Notes: generated by a model not told the origin, from the letters alone. Counted from the stretch's first letter, positions 17,265 through 26,526 are shown. The stretch: DNA of 64,000 nucleotides from Carnobacterium_B sp045617425 (GCF_045617425.1 NZ_JAZLIO010000009.1:310001-374000); one strand, 5' to 3'. A program made the numbers and translations.

Positions 17265-17374
17265 CTTATTCTCCTCTTTCTTTTTTCTCATACAAAAATG
17301 TATTATATTCTTATATATACAAAAGTAAAGCATTATTCTATTTATAAGAAAAAAAGATGTTAGAGTTCTGTTTT

Positions 17375-18286
17375 TTAGTTCATTCTTTGTTCATAACTGT
17401 CTACAATCAGTTGACATACATGGTGGCTTTCTAAAGAAGAATCCATACTTACAGGATTTTTATTATTTTGGAAACCGTCTATTGCTAGTCGAATTAATGG
17501 AGCAAAACCTCTTTTTTCAAGAGTTTGGTCCCAATCACCAAAGGGTATAATTTGCTTATATTCTGCAGTTTCGATTTCATAATCAGTTAAGTTAACTACT
17601 CGATGAGTTCCAGTTGGAGACTGAACTTCTACAGATTCGAAATTCGCGCCAGAGACATAATTCATTGTTGCGATACACTCGGAATGTTCTGTAGTAAGAT
17701 GTAAAACACATGTTTTCAACTCACCATTTTCTTCTTTAATGCTAAAGTGTGTTTGTGTAACTGGTTCATCCAATAAAAATAAAGCGGTATCAACTACATG
17801 AATAAACAAATCATAAATCGCATATTTTACACTGCCTAAACTGTTTGGCTTTGTTTTTTGAACTAAAACCATATTTTTATTGGAAACTTCTTTAACTTTT
17901 TGAATCATCGGTGCGAATCGGCGATTGAAACCTGTAATCAATAAAATATCTTTTTCTTTTGCCAATTCCATTAACGCTTTTACTTCTTCAAGATTTTCGC
18001 TGATTGGTTTATCCACATAAACATGGATGCCTTTTTCGATACACTCTCTGATAAGCGCCTCATGAGTATGTGTGGCCGTATGTATAAACACAGCTTCAAT
18101 GCCGCTGTTCAATAACTCATCTATTGAAGAATATAAATTTGATATCCGGTATTTTTTACCAATTTTAGCTAATTTTTCTTGATCCCGTGTAAATAAGTGC
18201 CATTCTATTTCAAAATCTAGCGCCATCATTACAGGTAAATAAGCTTTTTGAGAAATATTTCCTAAACCAATAATTCCAATTTTCAT
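17375..18286 (-). CDS. Gfo/Idh/MocA-family oxidoreductase
   Basis: A 303-residue NAD(P)-dependent dehydrogenase. The N-terminal Rossmann fold begins GIIGLGNISQKAYLPVM, and the typical EKGIHVYVDKPISENLEE motif with its conserved lysine and proline follows near residue 93. The substrate cannot be read from sequence; family members act on sugars, inositols or pseudo-sugars. It sits alone between ktrB and the divergent exoA. Confidence 0.85.
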   Translation of the reverse strand: MKIGIIGLGNISQKAYLPVMMALDFEIEWHLFTRDQEKLAKIGKKYRISNLYSSIDELLNSGIEAVFIHTATHTHEALIRECIEKGIHVYVDKPISENLEEVKALMELAKEKDILLITGFNRRFAPMIQKVKEVSNKNMVLVQKTKPNSLGSVKYAIYDLFIHVVDTALFLLDEPVTQTHFSIKEENGELKTCVLHLTTEHSECIATMNYVSGANFESVEVQSPTGTHRVVNLTDYEIETAEYKQIIPFGDWDQTLEKRGFAPLIRLAIDGFQNNKNPVSMDSSLESHHVCQLIVDSYEQRMN

Positions 18287-18434
18287 TATTCAGTCCCTCT
18301 TTTCTATTTTTCATTTCCATCTCATATCCTATCATATTTCAACTGAATTTACTCTTTTAAAATGCTCTACAGTTTACTAATTGTTTTACTTTTGTACAAT
18401 AAAGATAACTTGTTACATTAGGAGGAATCTATTG

Positions 18435-19196
18435 ATGAAATTTATTTCATGGAATGTTAATGGTTTAAGGGCCATTGTAAAAAAAGGATTTGTTGAAATT
18501 TTCGAAGAATTAGATGCGGATTTTTTTTGTTTACAGGAAACAAAGCTTCAAGAAGGACAAATTGAGCTGGAATTTCCAGGTTATTATGATTATTGGAATT
18601 ATGCAGAAAAAAAAGGGTATTCTGGAACTGCTATCTTTACCAAACATAAACCATTGGATGTGGCTTATGGCATTGGGAAACCCGAACACGATCAAGAAGG
18701 ACGAGTAATCACTTTAAACTACCCTAATTATTACGTAGTAACTTGTTATACGCCTAATTCTAAAAGTGAGCTGAAACGTTTAGACTATCGTATGCAATGG
18801 GAAGATGATTTCCAATTGTACTTAAAAACATTGGATTCCGAAAAACCAGTTATTCTCTGCGGCGATTTAAATGTTGCTCACGAGAACATCGATTTAAAAA
18901 ACTGGAAAACGAATCAATTAAGTGCGGGATTTAGCAAAGAAGAGCGCTCAAAATTCTCTGCGTTATTAGATGTTGGATTCATTGATACTTTTCGTTATTT
19001 CTATCCTGATATGGAAGGAGCTTATACATGGTGGAATTATCGATTTAATGCCCGTAAGACAAATGCTGGCTGGCGAATTGATTATTTCTGTGTCTCTACT
19101 CGCCTACAGGAATATTTGCAAGAGGCTCGAATTTTAGATGGTATCGTTGGTTCAGATCATTGTCCTGTAGAATTAATTTTAAAAGAAACAATATAA
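18435..19196 (+). CDS. exoA: Exodeoxyribonuclease III / AP endonuclease
   Basis: A 253-residue DNA repair nuclease of the ExoIII/APE1 family that cuts at abasic sites. Motifs in order are SWNVNGLRAIVKKGF, LQETKLQ with the metal-binding Glu, GDLNVAHE, the WWNYR segment and the C-terminal GSDHCPVEL with the catalytic His. The frame extends to 18381, but TTAGGAGGAATC precedes the ATG at 18435. Together with ung in this window it supplies part of base excision repair. Confidence 0.93.
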   Translation: MKFISWNVNGLRAIVKKGFVEIFEELDADFFCLQETKLQEGQIELEFPGYYDYWNYAEKKGYSGTAIFTKHKPLDVAYGIGKPEHDQEGRVITLNYPNYYVVTCYTPNSKSELKRLDYRMQWEDDFQLYLKTLDSEKPVILCGDLNVAHENIDLKNWKTNQLSAGFSKEERSKFSALLDVGFIDTFRYFYPDMEGAYTWWNYRFNARKTNAGWRIDYFCVSTRLQEYLQEARILDGIVGSDHCPVELILKETI

Positions 19197-19244
19197 TTAA
19201 TTTTTAGATGAAATAAATACTATTCATTTAAAAGAATTTTTTTG

Positions 19245-19273
19245 TTGCAAATTTTTTTTTAAAACTATATACT
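19245..19273 (+). promoter_or_regulatory. Promoter of the riboswitch-controlled ATPase gene
   Basis: TTGCAA (19245-19250), a 17-nt spacer and TATACT (19268-19273) make a good vegetative promoter. The predicted start near 19280 lies just before the riboswitch, so the transcript carries a leader of about 420 nt. Confidence 0.75.
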
Positions 19274-19280
19274 AATTAAG

Positions 19281-19440
19281 ATGAAATCGATAGTTTTTCA
19301 TAAGGGAGTAACTGGCAGCAACAGCTGTGGCAACGTCACCAACAAGTAGATTTGCAACAATCTTCTGGTGTTGTCTTAAATAGTGAGACTTATGCACATT
19401 GTTCTCTATAAGGACAATCCTGCATAAGTCTCTTTTTTTA
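19281..19440 (+). ncRNA. yybP-ykoY (manganese) riboswitch with terminator platform
   Basis: The leader contains the yybP-ykoY core elements AAGGGAGTAAC, GCAGCAACAGC and CACCAAC. An expression platform follows: GAGACTTATGCA (19385-19396) pairs with TGCATAAGTCTC (19421-19432) and is followed by T7, an intrinsic terminator. CATAAG at 19299-19304 is complementary to CTTATG at 19389-19394, so aptamer stem P1 and the terminator compete for the same strand. Ligand binding should therefore block the terminator and switch the gene on, as is known for Mn2+-sensing members. The downstream P-type cation ATPase is a typical target. Confidence 0.87.
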
Positions 19441-19473
19441 TCGATTTTACTGACCATTAATTAAAGGAGGATA

Positions 19474-19497
19474 TTGAGCGTACAAAAACAAGCTTAG
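19474..19497 (+). CDS. Seven-codon leader ORF between riboswitch and ATPase
   Basis: A strong AAAGGAGG (19463-19470) stands 3 nt before TTG at 19474, which opens a frame of seven codons (MSVQKQA) closed by TAG at 19495-19497. The spacing is short but the Shine-Dalgarno is among the best in the region. It could be a regulatory upstream ORF, the remnant of a lost gene start, or accidental. About 200 nt of AT-rich sequence without another frame separates it from the ATPase start. Confidence 0.3.
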   Translation: MSVQKQA

Positions 19498-19697
19498 CTA
19501 ATGATTCGTCTAGTTTTTTACAAGATCATTGCCAATCAACATAAAACTTGTTTGATGATAATGAATATGCTACTATTTTTGGCAACTGTACTATAATGAA
19601 ATTATTTTTATTAGTTCTTCTTAACAACAGTTTCTACAGGCAACTCTGATTGTTTGTTAGCAAACCGTCTAATTTTTTTTACGAAAGGGTGTATCAC

Positions 19698-22334
19698 TTG
19701 GAAAATTATCAAAAAGACCAAGAAACAATATTAAAAGAATTACAGACTTCACCAAAAGGCTTGCAAGATGCAGAAGTCAAAATACGTCAGGAACGCGATG
19801 GCTTAAATGAATTAAAACAAAAAACTAAAGATTCCGTTCTTAAATTATTTTTAGCAACTTTTAAAGACGCAATGGTTATCGTGCTATTAATAGTAGCCGT
19901 TATCCAAATGGCTTTAGGTTCAGTGGTTGAATCATTGATTATTTTTGCTGTTTTAATGATCAACTCTGTTATCAGTGTTATTCAAACGAAAAAAGCTGAA
20001 AGTTCACTTGATGCGTTGTCCAGTCTCTCTGCTCCTGAATCGAAAGTAATCCGTAATGGCGTTAAAGTAACCATTCCGGCAAAAGAACTTGTTGTAGGAG
20101 ATATTGTTATTTTAGATGCTGGGGATTACGTTCCAGCGGATGGACGTTTATTAGAAGCAGGATCACTTCAAATCAATGAAGGAATGCTAACTGGTGAATC
20201 TGTTCCGGCAGACAAAAATATCGATGTTATTGAAAAAGAAGTACCTGTTGGAGATCGTTCAAACATGGTTCATAGCGGAACTTTAGTTACGTATGGTCGT
20301 GGTCTTGTGGTTGTTACAGGTACAGGTAATAACACTGAAATCGGTCAAGTTGCTAGCTTAATTGATAACGCAGTGGCTAAACAAACACCATTGCAAAGAA
20401 AATTAGACGACTTTAGTAAAAAATTAGGATTTGGTATTCTTATCCTTTCTATTATTATCTTTGCTATCCAAGCCGCTCGTATCTTCTTTGGTGGAGCAAC
20501 AGATGTAAACACTGAATTGTTAAATGCATTTATGTTCGCAGTTGCAGTAGCCGTTGCTGCTATCCCTGAAGCATTACAATCTATCGTTACTATCGTTCTT
20601 TCTACTGGAACAAACAAAATGGCTAAGAAACATGCGATTATTCGTAAACTTCCAGCAGTTGAAACATTAGGTTCAACAAGTGTTATTTGTACAGACAAAA
20701 CCGGTACATTGACTCAAAACAAAATGACTATCGTTGATTACTTTTTACCAAATGGACAAACTGGCGACTTCAATTCTACTCCTGATACATGGACGACTGA
20801 TGAAGCTCGTTTAATGCAGATTGCTGTATTAGCAAATGATTCAAACATTAACGACCAAGGTCAAGAACTTGGTGACCCAACTGAAGTTGCTATGATTGCT
20901 TTCAGTAATAAAGTGAACAAACCTTATCATGAATTACGTAATGCTTACCCTAGATTAGCTGAGTTGCCTTTCGATTCAGATCGTAAGCTAATGTCTACTG
21001 TTCATGTCATTGACGGCGAAAATCTTATGTTAACTAAAGGTGGCCCCGATGTAGTCTTTAACCGCAGTTCAAAAATATTGATTGACGGAAAAGTCGTTCC
21101 TTTAACAGATGACAACCTGAAATCTTTAGCTGAACAAAATGAAGTCTTTTCAGATCGTGCTTTACGCGTATTGGCATTTGCTTATAAACCAGTTTCAGAA
21201 GGAGAAACGATTACCTTTGAAGACGAAAATGATTTGATCCTAGTTGGTTTAGTTGCTATGATTGATCCGCCTCGTGAAGCTGTTTATGGCGCTGTAGAAC
21301 AAGCTAAAAAAGCTGGTATCAAAACAGTTATGATTACCGGTGACCACAAAACAACTGCACGTGCAATTGCTCGTGATATCGGAATCTCAGAACCAGACGA
21401 CATTGCTTTGACTGGTCAAGAATTAGACGCTTTAAGTGAAGATGAGTTAAATGCTAAACTAGAAAAAATTTCAGTTTATGCTCGTGTTTCTCCAGAAAAT
21501 AAAATCAGAATCGTTCGCGCTTGGCAAAATAAAGATAAGATCTCTGCGATGACTGGTGATGGTGTAAACGATGCACCTGCATTGAAACAAGCAGATATCG
21601 GAATCGCAATGGGTAGCGGAACTGACGTAGCTAAAGATGCTGCTGCAATGGTATTGACAGATGATAACTTTGTTTCAATCATTAGTGCCGTTGAAGTTGG
21701 TCGTAATGTATTTGATAACATCAAAAAAGCTGTTGCTTACCTATTTGCTGGTAACCTTGGTGCTATTATCGCAATCATTGTTGCGTTACTAATGAACTGG
21801 GTTAACCCATTCACTGCTTTACAATTATTGTTCATCAACTTAGTTAATGACTCTATTCCTGCTATTGCCTTAGGAATGGAAAAAGGCGAACCAAATGTTA
21901 TGGAACGTAAACCTAGAGATCCGAACGAAGGCATCTTCGCAGGTGATACTTTAAGATCTGTTCTTTATCGTGGTGTGCTTATTGGTATCGCTGTTGTCAT
22001 CTCACAATATATCGGATTAGGTTATTCAAATGAAATGAGTATTGCTATGGCCTTTACTACACTTATCCTGGCTCGTACGTTACAAACTTTCCCAGCACGT
22101 TCAAATACACAAACATCCATTGGAGCAGGTTTCTTCTCTAATATGTATGCTATATATGCTGTTTTATTCTGTTCTGTTTTATATGGTGTGACAGTTCTTC
22201 CAGGTGTTCGTTCAATCTTTAATATTCCAGATAATTTTGGATGGGAACAATGGGGAATTGCTGCAGGCTTAGCTTTAGTTGCCGTTATTCTAATGGAATT
22301 AGCTAAATTTCTCCCTCATAAAAAAGAAGCTTAA
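19698..22334 (+). CDS. P2-type cation-transporting ATPase (Mn2+/Ca2+ efflux candidate)
   Basis: An 878-residue P-type ATPase with the cation-ATPase N domain, the actuator motif LTGESVPADK, phosphorylation site DKTGTLTQNK (Asp near residue 333), KGGPDVVF nucleotide domain, hinge TGDGVNDAPALKQADIGIAMG and C-terminal helices. The membrane motifs PEALQ and NLVNDS resemble Gram-positive relatives of Ca2+ and Mn2+ pumps. The frame reaches 19650, but AAAGGG lies 8 nt before the TTG at 19698, which I choose. The manganese riboswitch upstream argues for Mn2+ export; Ca2+ remains possible. Confidence 0.9.
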   Translation: MENYQKDQETILKELQTSPKGLQDAEVKIRQERDGLNELKQKTKDSVLKLFLATFKDAMVIVLLIVAVIQMALGSVVESLIIFAVLMINSVISVIQTKKAESSLDALSSLSAPESKVIRNGVKVTIPAKELVVGDIVILDAGDYVPADGRLLEAGSLQINEGMLTGESVPADKNIDVIEKEVPVGDRSNMVHSGTLVTYGRGLVVVTGTGNNTEIGQVASLIDNAVAKQTPLQRKLDDFSKKLGFGILILSIIIFAIQAARIFFGGATDVNTELLNAFMFAVAVAVAAIPEALQSIVTIVLSTGTNKMAKKHAIIRKLPAVETLGSTSVICTDKTGTLTQNKMTIVDYFLPNGQTGDFNSTPDTWTTDEARLMQIAVLANDSNINDQGQELGDPTEVAMIAFSNKVNKPYHELRNAYPRLAELPFDSDRKLMSTVHVIDGENLMLTKGGPDVVFNRSSKILIDGKVVPLTDDNLKSLAEQNEVFSDRALRVLAFAYKPVSEGETITFEDENDLILVGLVAMIDPPREAVYGAVEQAKKAGIKTVMITGDHKTTARAIARDIGISEPDDIALTGQELDALSEDELNAKLEKISVYARVSPENKIRIVRAWQNKDKISAMTGDGVNDAPALKQADIGIAMGSGTDVAKDAAAMVLTDDNFVSIISAVEVGRNVFDNIKKAVAYLFAGNLGAIIAIIVALLMNWVNPFTALQLLFINLVNDSIPAIALGMEKGEPNVMERKPRDPNEGIFAGDTLRSVLYRGVLIGIAVVISQYIGLGYSNEMSIAMAFTTLILARTLQTFPARSNTQTSIGAGFFSNMYAIYAVLFCSVLYGVTVLPGVRSIFNIPDNFGWEQWGIAAGLALVAVILMELAKFLPHKKEA

Positions 22335-22346
22335 GACAACTAACTG

Positions 22347-22408
22347 AAAAAAGAAGAAAATCTTTTGTCTGCTGATAAAATTAGCAGCTAGAGATTTTCT
22401 TCTTTTTT
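22347..22408. terminator. Intrinsic terminator after the ATPase gene
   Basis: AAAAAAGAAGAAAATCT and AGATTTTCTTCTTTTTT pair over 17 bp, with a smaller internal GCTG/CAGC hairpin and a T run. Confidence 0.88.
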
Positions 22409-22485
22409 ACTGAAATTTATCGCTAGCAAAGTTCGGTTAAATCCTTTATACTATTAACCGAATGCTTGTTCGAGGAGGAAGAAAC

Positions 22486-23019
22486 ATGAACTTTGTTGCA
22501 TTGGATTTTGAAACGGCTAGCCATCAACGTCATAGTGCTTGTTCAATCGCACTAACGGTTGTAAAAAATAGTCAAATCGTTGATCATTATTACTCTCTCA
22601 TTAAACCTGAAACTGAATTTTTTTGGCGTAATGTTCAAATTCACGGCATTACCAAAGAAGATGTTCAAACTGCTCCATCTTTTCCAGAAGTTTGGGAAAC
22701 TATAAAACCTTTCTTCAAAGAAAACAAACTGATCGTTGCTCATAATCTTCCATTTGATCGTGGTGTTTTACAAGGTTGTCTTGATTATTATCAATTGCAA
22801 CAACCTCATTTCCAAACACTTTGCACGGTCCAATCGAGTCGGAAATTGATCACCGAAATTCCTAATCATAAATTGAACACAGTTTGTGACCATTTAGGAA
22901 TCCGATTAGACAACCATCATAATGCACTCGAAGACAGCAATGCTTGTGCAGCTATTCTTCTGTATTTAGAAGATCATTTTGGAACAGATCCTTTAAAAAA
23001 ACTTGTTAAGCATGTCTAG
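22486..23019 (+). CDS. DnaQ-like 3'-5' exonuclease
   Basis: A 177-residue DEDDh exonuclease of the epsilon/RNase T fold. ExoI is DFETA, ExoII HNLPFDRG and ExoIII HNALEDSNAC, so all catalytic acids and the histidine are present. The start at 22486 follows CGAGGAGGAAG; an upstream in-frame ATG at 22462 overlaps that site and is rejected. It is a stand-alone exonuclease without polymerase or helicase fusion. The exact role (proofreading, RNA or nanoRNA trimming) is not evident. Confidence 0.88.
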   Translation: MNFVALDFETASHQRHSACSIALTVVKNSQIVDHYYSLIKPETEFFWRNVQIHGITKEDVQTAPSFPEVWETIKPFFKENKLIVAHNLPFDRGVLQGCLDYYQLQQPHFQTLCTVQSSRKLITEIPNHKLNTVCDHLGIRLDNHHNALEDSNACAAILLYLEDHFGTDPLKKLVKHV

Positions 23020-23056
23020 TTTCGATTAGGATTGATTTTTCTAAACACTTTACAAC

Positions 23057-23096
23057 AAAAAAAACGACTTATTTTAAAAAATAAGTCGTTTTTTTT
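23057..23096. terminator. Intrinsic terminator after the DnaQ-like gene
   Basis: ACGACTTATTTT and AAAATAAGTCGT pair perfectly, flanked by A and T runs of eight or more. Confidence 0.9.
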
Positions 23097-23202
23097 GCAT
23101 TTCTATTAAGTGTTATTAGTTGAAATGCTCAAACGATTCCCGTACTTTTAATATACTAGCTATATTTTGAGATGATAGCAAAAATACTTTGGAGGAATTT
23201 AC

Positions 23203-24660
23203 ATGATAAAAAAACAAAAACAGTTTTTAGGAGCTGTCTTTATACTGATGTTAGGTTTATTCATAAATTTAGCAACCCCCCTTTCCGTTTCAGCAGAAAA
23301 AGGAACAGAAAGTGATCCATACATGATCACCACTGATGTCACCTATGCTCCATTTGAATTTAAAAACGCAGATGGGAATTATGTCGGTATTGACGTAGAA
23401 ATTTTAGATGCTATTGCGCAAGACCAAGGATTCGCGTATGAATTACGACCATTGGCTTTTAGCGCAGGTTTACAGGCTTTGGAAAGTAACCAAGTTGATG
23501 GAATGATTGCTGCTATGAGCATCACAGATGAGCGTAAAGAGTCATTTGACTTTTCTGACCCTTATTTCGAAGCTGGTACAGTTATGGCTGTAGCAAAAAA
23601 TAACGATGAAGTAACGTCATATGAAGACTTAGATGGAAAAACCGTTGCTGTTAAAGTGGGAACAACCGGAGCAGCATTTGTAGCTGAACTAAGTAAAGAA
23701 TTTAATATTGACGTCAATCAATTTGAAGACTCGGCTACGATGTACGAAGATGTCGTTGCTGGTCATTCGGATGCCGTATTTGATGATTATCCTGTTATGG
23801 CTTATGCTGTTCAACAAGGTCTTCAACTTCAATTCCCACTTGATCCAGAAGCAGGTGATGTCTACGGATTTGCCGTTAATAAAGATCAAAATCCAGAATT
23901 GTTGGAAAAATTTAATGCTGGATTAGCTAATATCAAGGAAAATGGCATTCATGAAGAAATCACAACTAAGTATACGGGTGAAGACTCAGAAGCTGCTATA
24001 AGTAGTAACGGTTTCTTGGCCTTGATTCAAAATAATTACAAAGAATTATTGACCGGTCTTGGACGTACATTAGTATTGACTCTTATCTCCTTTGGCATTG
24101 CCTTAGTTGCCGGAGTTATTTTAGGGTTATTTAGTGCTACTTCAAATAAACTGTTGATTGGTATTTCTTCTATTTATGTAACGATTATGCGAGGCATTCC
24201 GTTGATTGTTCTAGCCTTTTTCGTTTACTTCTCGATTCCTCAATTTTTAAATATTCAATTATCAGCCTATGTAGCAGGTGTCATTACCTTAAGTCTTAAC
24301 ACGACGGCTTATATCTCTGAATTGGTTCGTGGAGGTATTCAAGCTGTAGCTGTAGGACAATTAGAAGCAGCAAGAAGTCTCGGTTTACCTTATCAAACGT
24401 CAATGCGGAAAATCATCTTACCACAAGCAATTAAAATAATGATTCCATCTTTTATTAATCAATTTGTTATTACCCTTAAAGATACTTCAATTCTTTCCGT
24501 TATCGGTATCGTTGAATTGACTCAAACCGGAAAAATTATTATTGCCCGGACCTACTCTTCTGGAAACATGTGGTTGATTATTGGAATTATGTATATTATT
24601 TTAATCACTATATTAACGAAACTATCAAACATGATGGAAAGGAAAATGTCAAATGACTAA
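23203..24660 (+). CDS. Glutamine/amino-acid ABC transporter, fused substrate-binding and permease protein (copy 1)
   Basis: A 485-residue fusion: signal peptide (about 1-30), one periplasmic-type amino-acid-binding domain (about 38-265, with VTYAPFEFKNADG and DGMIAAMSIT), then a permease domain with about five helices and the EAA loop ARSLGLPYQTSMRKIILPQA. GlnP-type fusions deliver glutamine or glutamate in Lactobacillales. The ATPase gene overlaps its end by 8 nt. A second copy lies at 31983, with a 104-nt identical tract inside the permease part. Confidence 0.92.
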   Translation: MIKKQKQFLGAVFILMLGLFINLATPLSVSAEKGTESDPYMITTDVTYAPFEFKNADGNYVGIDVEILDAIAQDQGFAYELRPLAFSAGLQALESNQVDGMIAAMSITDERKESFDFSDPYFEAGTVMAVAKNNDEVTSYEDLDGKTVAVKVGTTGAAFVAELSKEFNIDVNQFEDSATMYEDVVAGHSDAVFDDYPVMAYAVQQGLQLQFPLDPEAGDVYGFAVNKDQNPELLEKFNAGLANIKENGIHEEITTKYTGEDSEAAISSNGFLALIQNNYKELLTGLGRTLVLTLISFGIALVAGVILGLFSATSNKLLIGISSIYVTIMRGIPLIVLAFFVYFSIPQFLNIQLSAYVAGVITLSLNTTAYISELVRGGIQAVAVGQLEAARSLGLPYQTSMRKIILPQAIKIMIPSFINQFVITLKDTSILSVIGIVELTQTGKIIIARTYSSGNMWLIIGIMYIILITILTKLSNMMERKMSND

Positions 24661-25384
24661 AGTAAAAGTGGAACATTTAAAGAAAAGCTTTGGAAGTTTA
24701 GAAGTATTAAAAGACTTGAATGTTGAAGTCCAAGAAGGTGAAGTTGTTTGTATCATTGGTCCTTCAGGGTCTGGTAAAAGTACCTTTTTACGTTGTATGA
24801 ATGCTTTGGAGGAAATTACGGGTGGGAAAGTCATTATTGATGATTTTGATCTCACTGATCCAAAGCAAGACATCAATAAAGTACGCGAAAATGTTGGAAT
24901 GGTTTTTCAACAATTCAACTTGTTCCCACATTTAACGGTTCTAGAAAATATTACTTTAGCACCTAATGAACTCAAAAAAGGTTCCTCGGAAGACATAAAA
25001 AAACGTGCATTGGAACTATTGGAAACAGTTGGACTTTCTGAGAAAGCAAATGATTACCCTAAATCATTATCTGGTGGACAAAAACAACGTGTCGCGATTG
25101 CACGTGCTTTAGCAATGAATCCAGACCTTATGCTGTTTGATGAACCCACAAGTGCTCTTGATCCAGAAATGGTTGGTGACGTGTTGGAAGTCATGCAAAA
25201 ACTGGCGGAGCAAGGTATGACTATGCTAGTCGTAACGCATGAAATGGGCTTCGCTAAAGAAGTTGCCGATCGCGTTATTTTCATGGATGGTGGATACATT
25301 GTTGAAGAAGGAACTCCAGAAGATGTTTTTGGTAATCCTCAACATGAACGGACAAAAAACTTTTTAGAGAAAGTATTGATCTAA
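24653..25384 (+). CDS. glnQ: Glutamine/amino-acid ABC transporter ATPase (copy 1)
   Basis: A 243-residue ATPase for the fused transporter just upstream. It has Walker A GPSGSGKST, Q-loop VFQQFNLFPHL, signature LSGGQKQRVAIARAL, Walker B LMLFDEP and switch histidine in VVTHEMGFAKE. Its ATG lies within the last codons of the upstream gene. It is nearly identical in protein sequence to the copy at 33430. The pair ends in a shared bidirectional terminator. Confidence 0.93.
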   Translation: MTKVKVEHLKKSFGSLEVLKDLNVEVQEGEVVCIIGPSGSGKSTFLRCMNALEEITGGKVIIDDFDLTDPKQDINKVRENVGMVFQQFNLFPHLTVLENITLAPNELKKGSSEDIKKRALELLETVGLSEKANDYPKSLSGGQKQRVAIARALAMNPDLMLFDEPTSALDPEMVGDVLEVMQKLAEQGMTMLVVTHEMGFAKEVADRVIFMDGGYIVEEGTPEDVFGNPQHERTKNFLEKVLI

Positions 25385-25433
25385 AAAAAGAGAGTGTGAC
25401 AAAAAGCTTTTAGAATAAATATTCGTATATAGT

Positions 25434-25465
25434 AAAAAGGCTGGGATTTTGTCCCAGCCTTTTTT
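25434..25465. terminator. Bidirectional intrinsic terminator
   Basis: AAAAAGGCTGGGA pairs with TCCCAGCCTTTTT around a five-nt loop. It serves glnQ copy 1 on the plus strand and the acetyltransferase gene on the minus strand. Confidence 0.92.
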
Positions 25466-25988
25466 ATATATCTCCAATCATCATACTCATCAGACAAACA
25501 TCCAAATAAACACCATTATCTTTAACCCCTCTTGGCATGATAGCTTCAAGTTCAAAGCCCATTTTTTGATAAAGGCGGCGTGCTCGTTCATTGCGAGCTT
25601 GAACAGTTAATTCTAATCGTTTTATATTACTTGATGGACCCTTTGCCCATTCAATCAATTTCTCCATCATCGTGGTACCTAATCGTAAACCCCAATACTC
25701 TTTTACAATTGAAATACTGATGTCTCCAATATGATTCAATTTAGGTTTATCATTTCCATGGATTTCAGCAATACCTATGACTTCTTCTTTATCTAAAGCG
25801 ACTAATAAAACTGTTCTATTAGATTCTAGAATAGCTTCAATTTCTTTATATTCTTCTTCTATACTTTTATTTGGCCCCTCGGCCCCCATTGTCATAAAAC
25901 CTGTCTCACTTGCAATTCTCTGCAAATGGTTCAGCACATTTTGGGCATCGCTAGGGATAGCTTCACGAATAGTTATCTCATCTCTCAT
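25464..25988 (-). CDS. GNAT-family N-acetyltransferase
   Basis: A 174-residue acetyltransferase. Strand ISISIVKEYWGLRLGTTMMEKLIEWA carries the acetyl-CoA loop, and the later LTVQARNERARRLYQKMGFE is the usual GNAT motif B. The start overlaps the tsaE stop by 4 nt, so the two are translationally coupled. In many bacteria tsaE neighbours the ribosomal-protein acetyltransferase rimI, but this protein looks more like the general YhhY/RimJ-like group; the substrate is not known. Confidence 0.85.
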   Translation of the reverse strand: MRDEITIREAIPSDAQNVLNHLQRIASETGFMTMGAEGPNKSIEEEYKEIEAILESNRTVLLVALDKEEVIGIAEIHGNDKPKLNHIGDISISIVKEYWGLRLGTTMMEKLIEWAKGPSSNIKRLELTVQARNERARRLYQKMGFELEAIMPRGVKDNGVYLDVCLMSMMIGDI

Positions 25989-26464
25989 TTGCTATCACCC
26001 AGACCCTCTTCAAATGAATAAAGCAATTCTTCGTATCTTTTTCCAACAGGATCAAAAGTCAGCTCACGTTCCAATAATTCTTCTCCAACAGGAACAAGTT
26101 TGATCTGTAAATATTCTTGTGGTAAATCTTCTGGAATAAATGTTGCCCATTCAATAATGGAAACACCGTCTCCTTCAAAATATTCCTCTAATCCTAGATC
26201 AATCCCACCAGTTTCTTCTAGTCGATAGACATCCATATGATACAAAGGAAGTCTCCCTTCTAAATATTCTCTAATAATCGTATAGGTTGGGCTTTTAATC
26301 ACTTTGCTGATACCAAGACCTTGGGCTAAGCCTTTTGTAAAGGTTGTCTTACCTGCTCCCAAATTTCCTTCTAAAAGAATGACATCTCCTGGTTCAAGAA
26401 ATTTTGCTAACTCTGCAGCTATTGATCTAGTTTCTTCTTCATTATGTGCTTTTAGTCGTTTCAT
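25985..26464 (-). CDS. tsaE: tRNA threonylcarbamoyladenosine biosynthesis ATPase TsaE
   Basis: A 159-residue P-loop ATPase that supports the TsaB-TsaD complex in making t6A37 on ANN-decoding tRNAs. It has Walker A LEGNLGAGKTTFTKGLAQ, the YLEGRLPLYHMDVYRL segment with the conserved histidine-aspartate, and IIEWATFIPEDLP. Length is normal. TsaB and TsaD are not in the window. It is the first gene of a two-gene unit with the acetyltransferase. Confidence 0.93.
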   Translation of the reverse strand: MKRLKAHNEEETRSIAAELAKFLEPGDVILLEGNLGAGKTTFTKGLAQGLGISKVIKSPTYTIIREYLEGRLPLYHMDVYRLEETGGIDLGLEEYFEGDGVSIIEWATFIPEDLPQEYLQIKLVPVGEELLERELTFDPVGKRYEELLYSFEEGLGDSK

Positions 26465-26526
26465 ATTGTTCTCCTCTATCCGTTTCTACTTACCTTTTAT
26501 TGTAATTCAAGTATGTAAAAAAAGCT

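Noticed and set aside
16918..17328. A 136-codon plus-strand frame opposite ktrB
   Set aside because: It is antisense to the conserved transporter and has no start signals; complementary frames like this are common opposite hydrophobic proteins.
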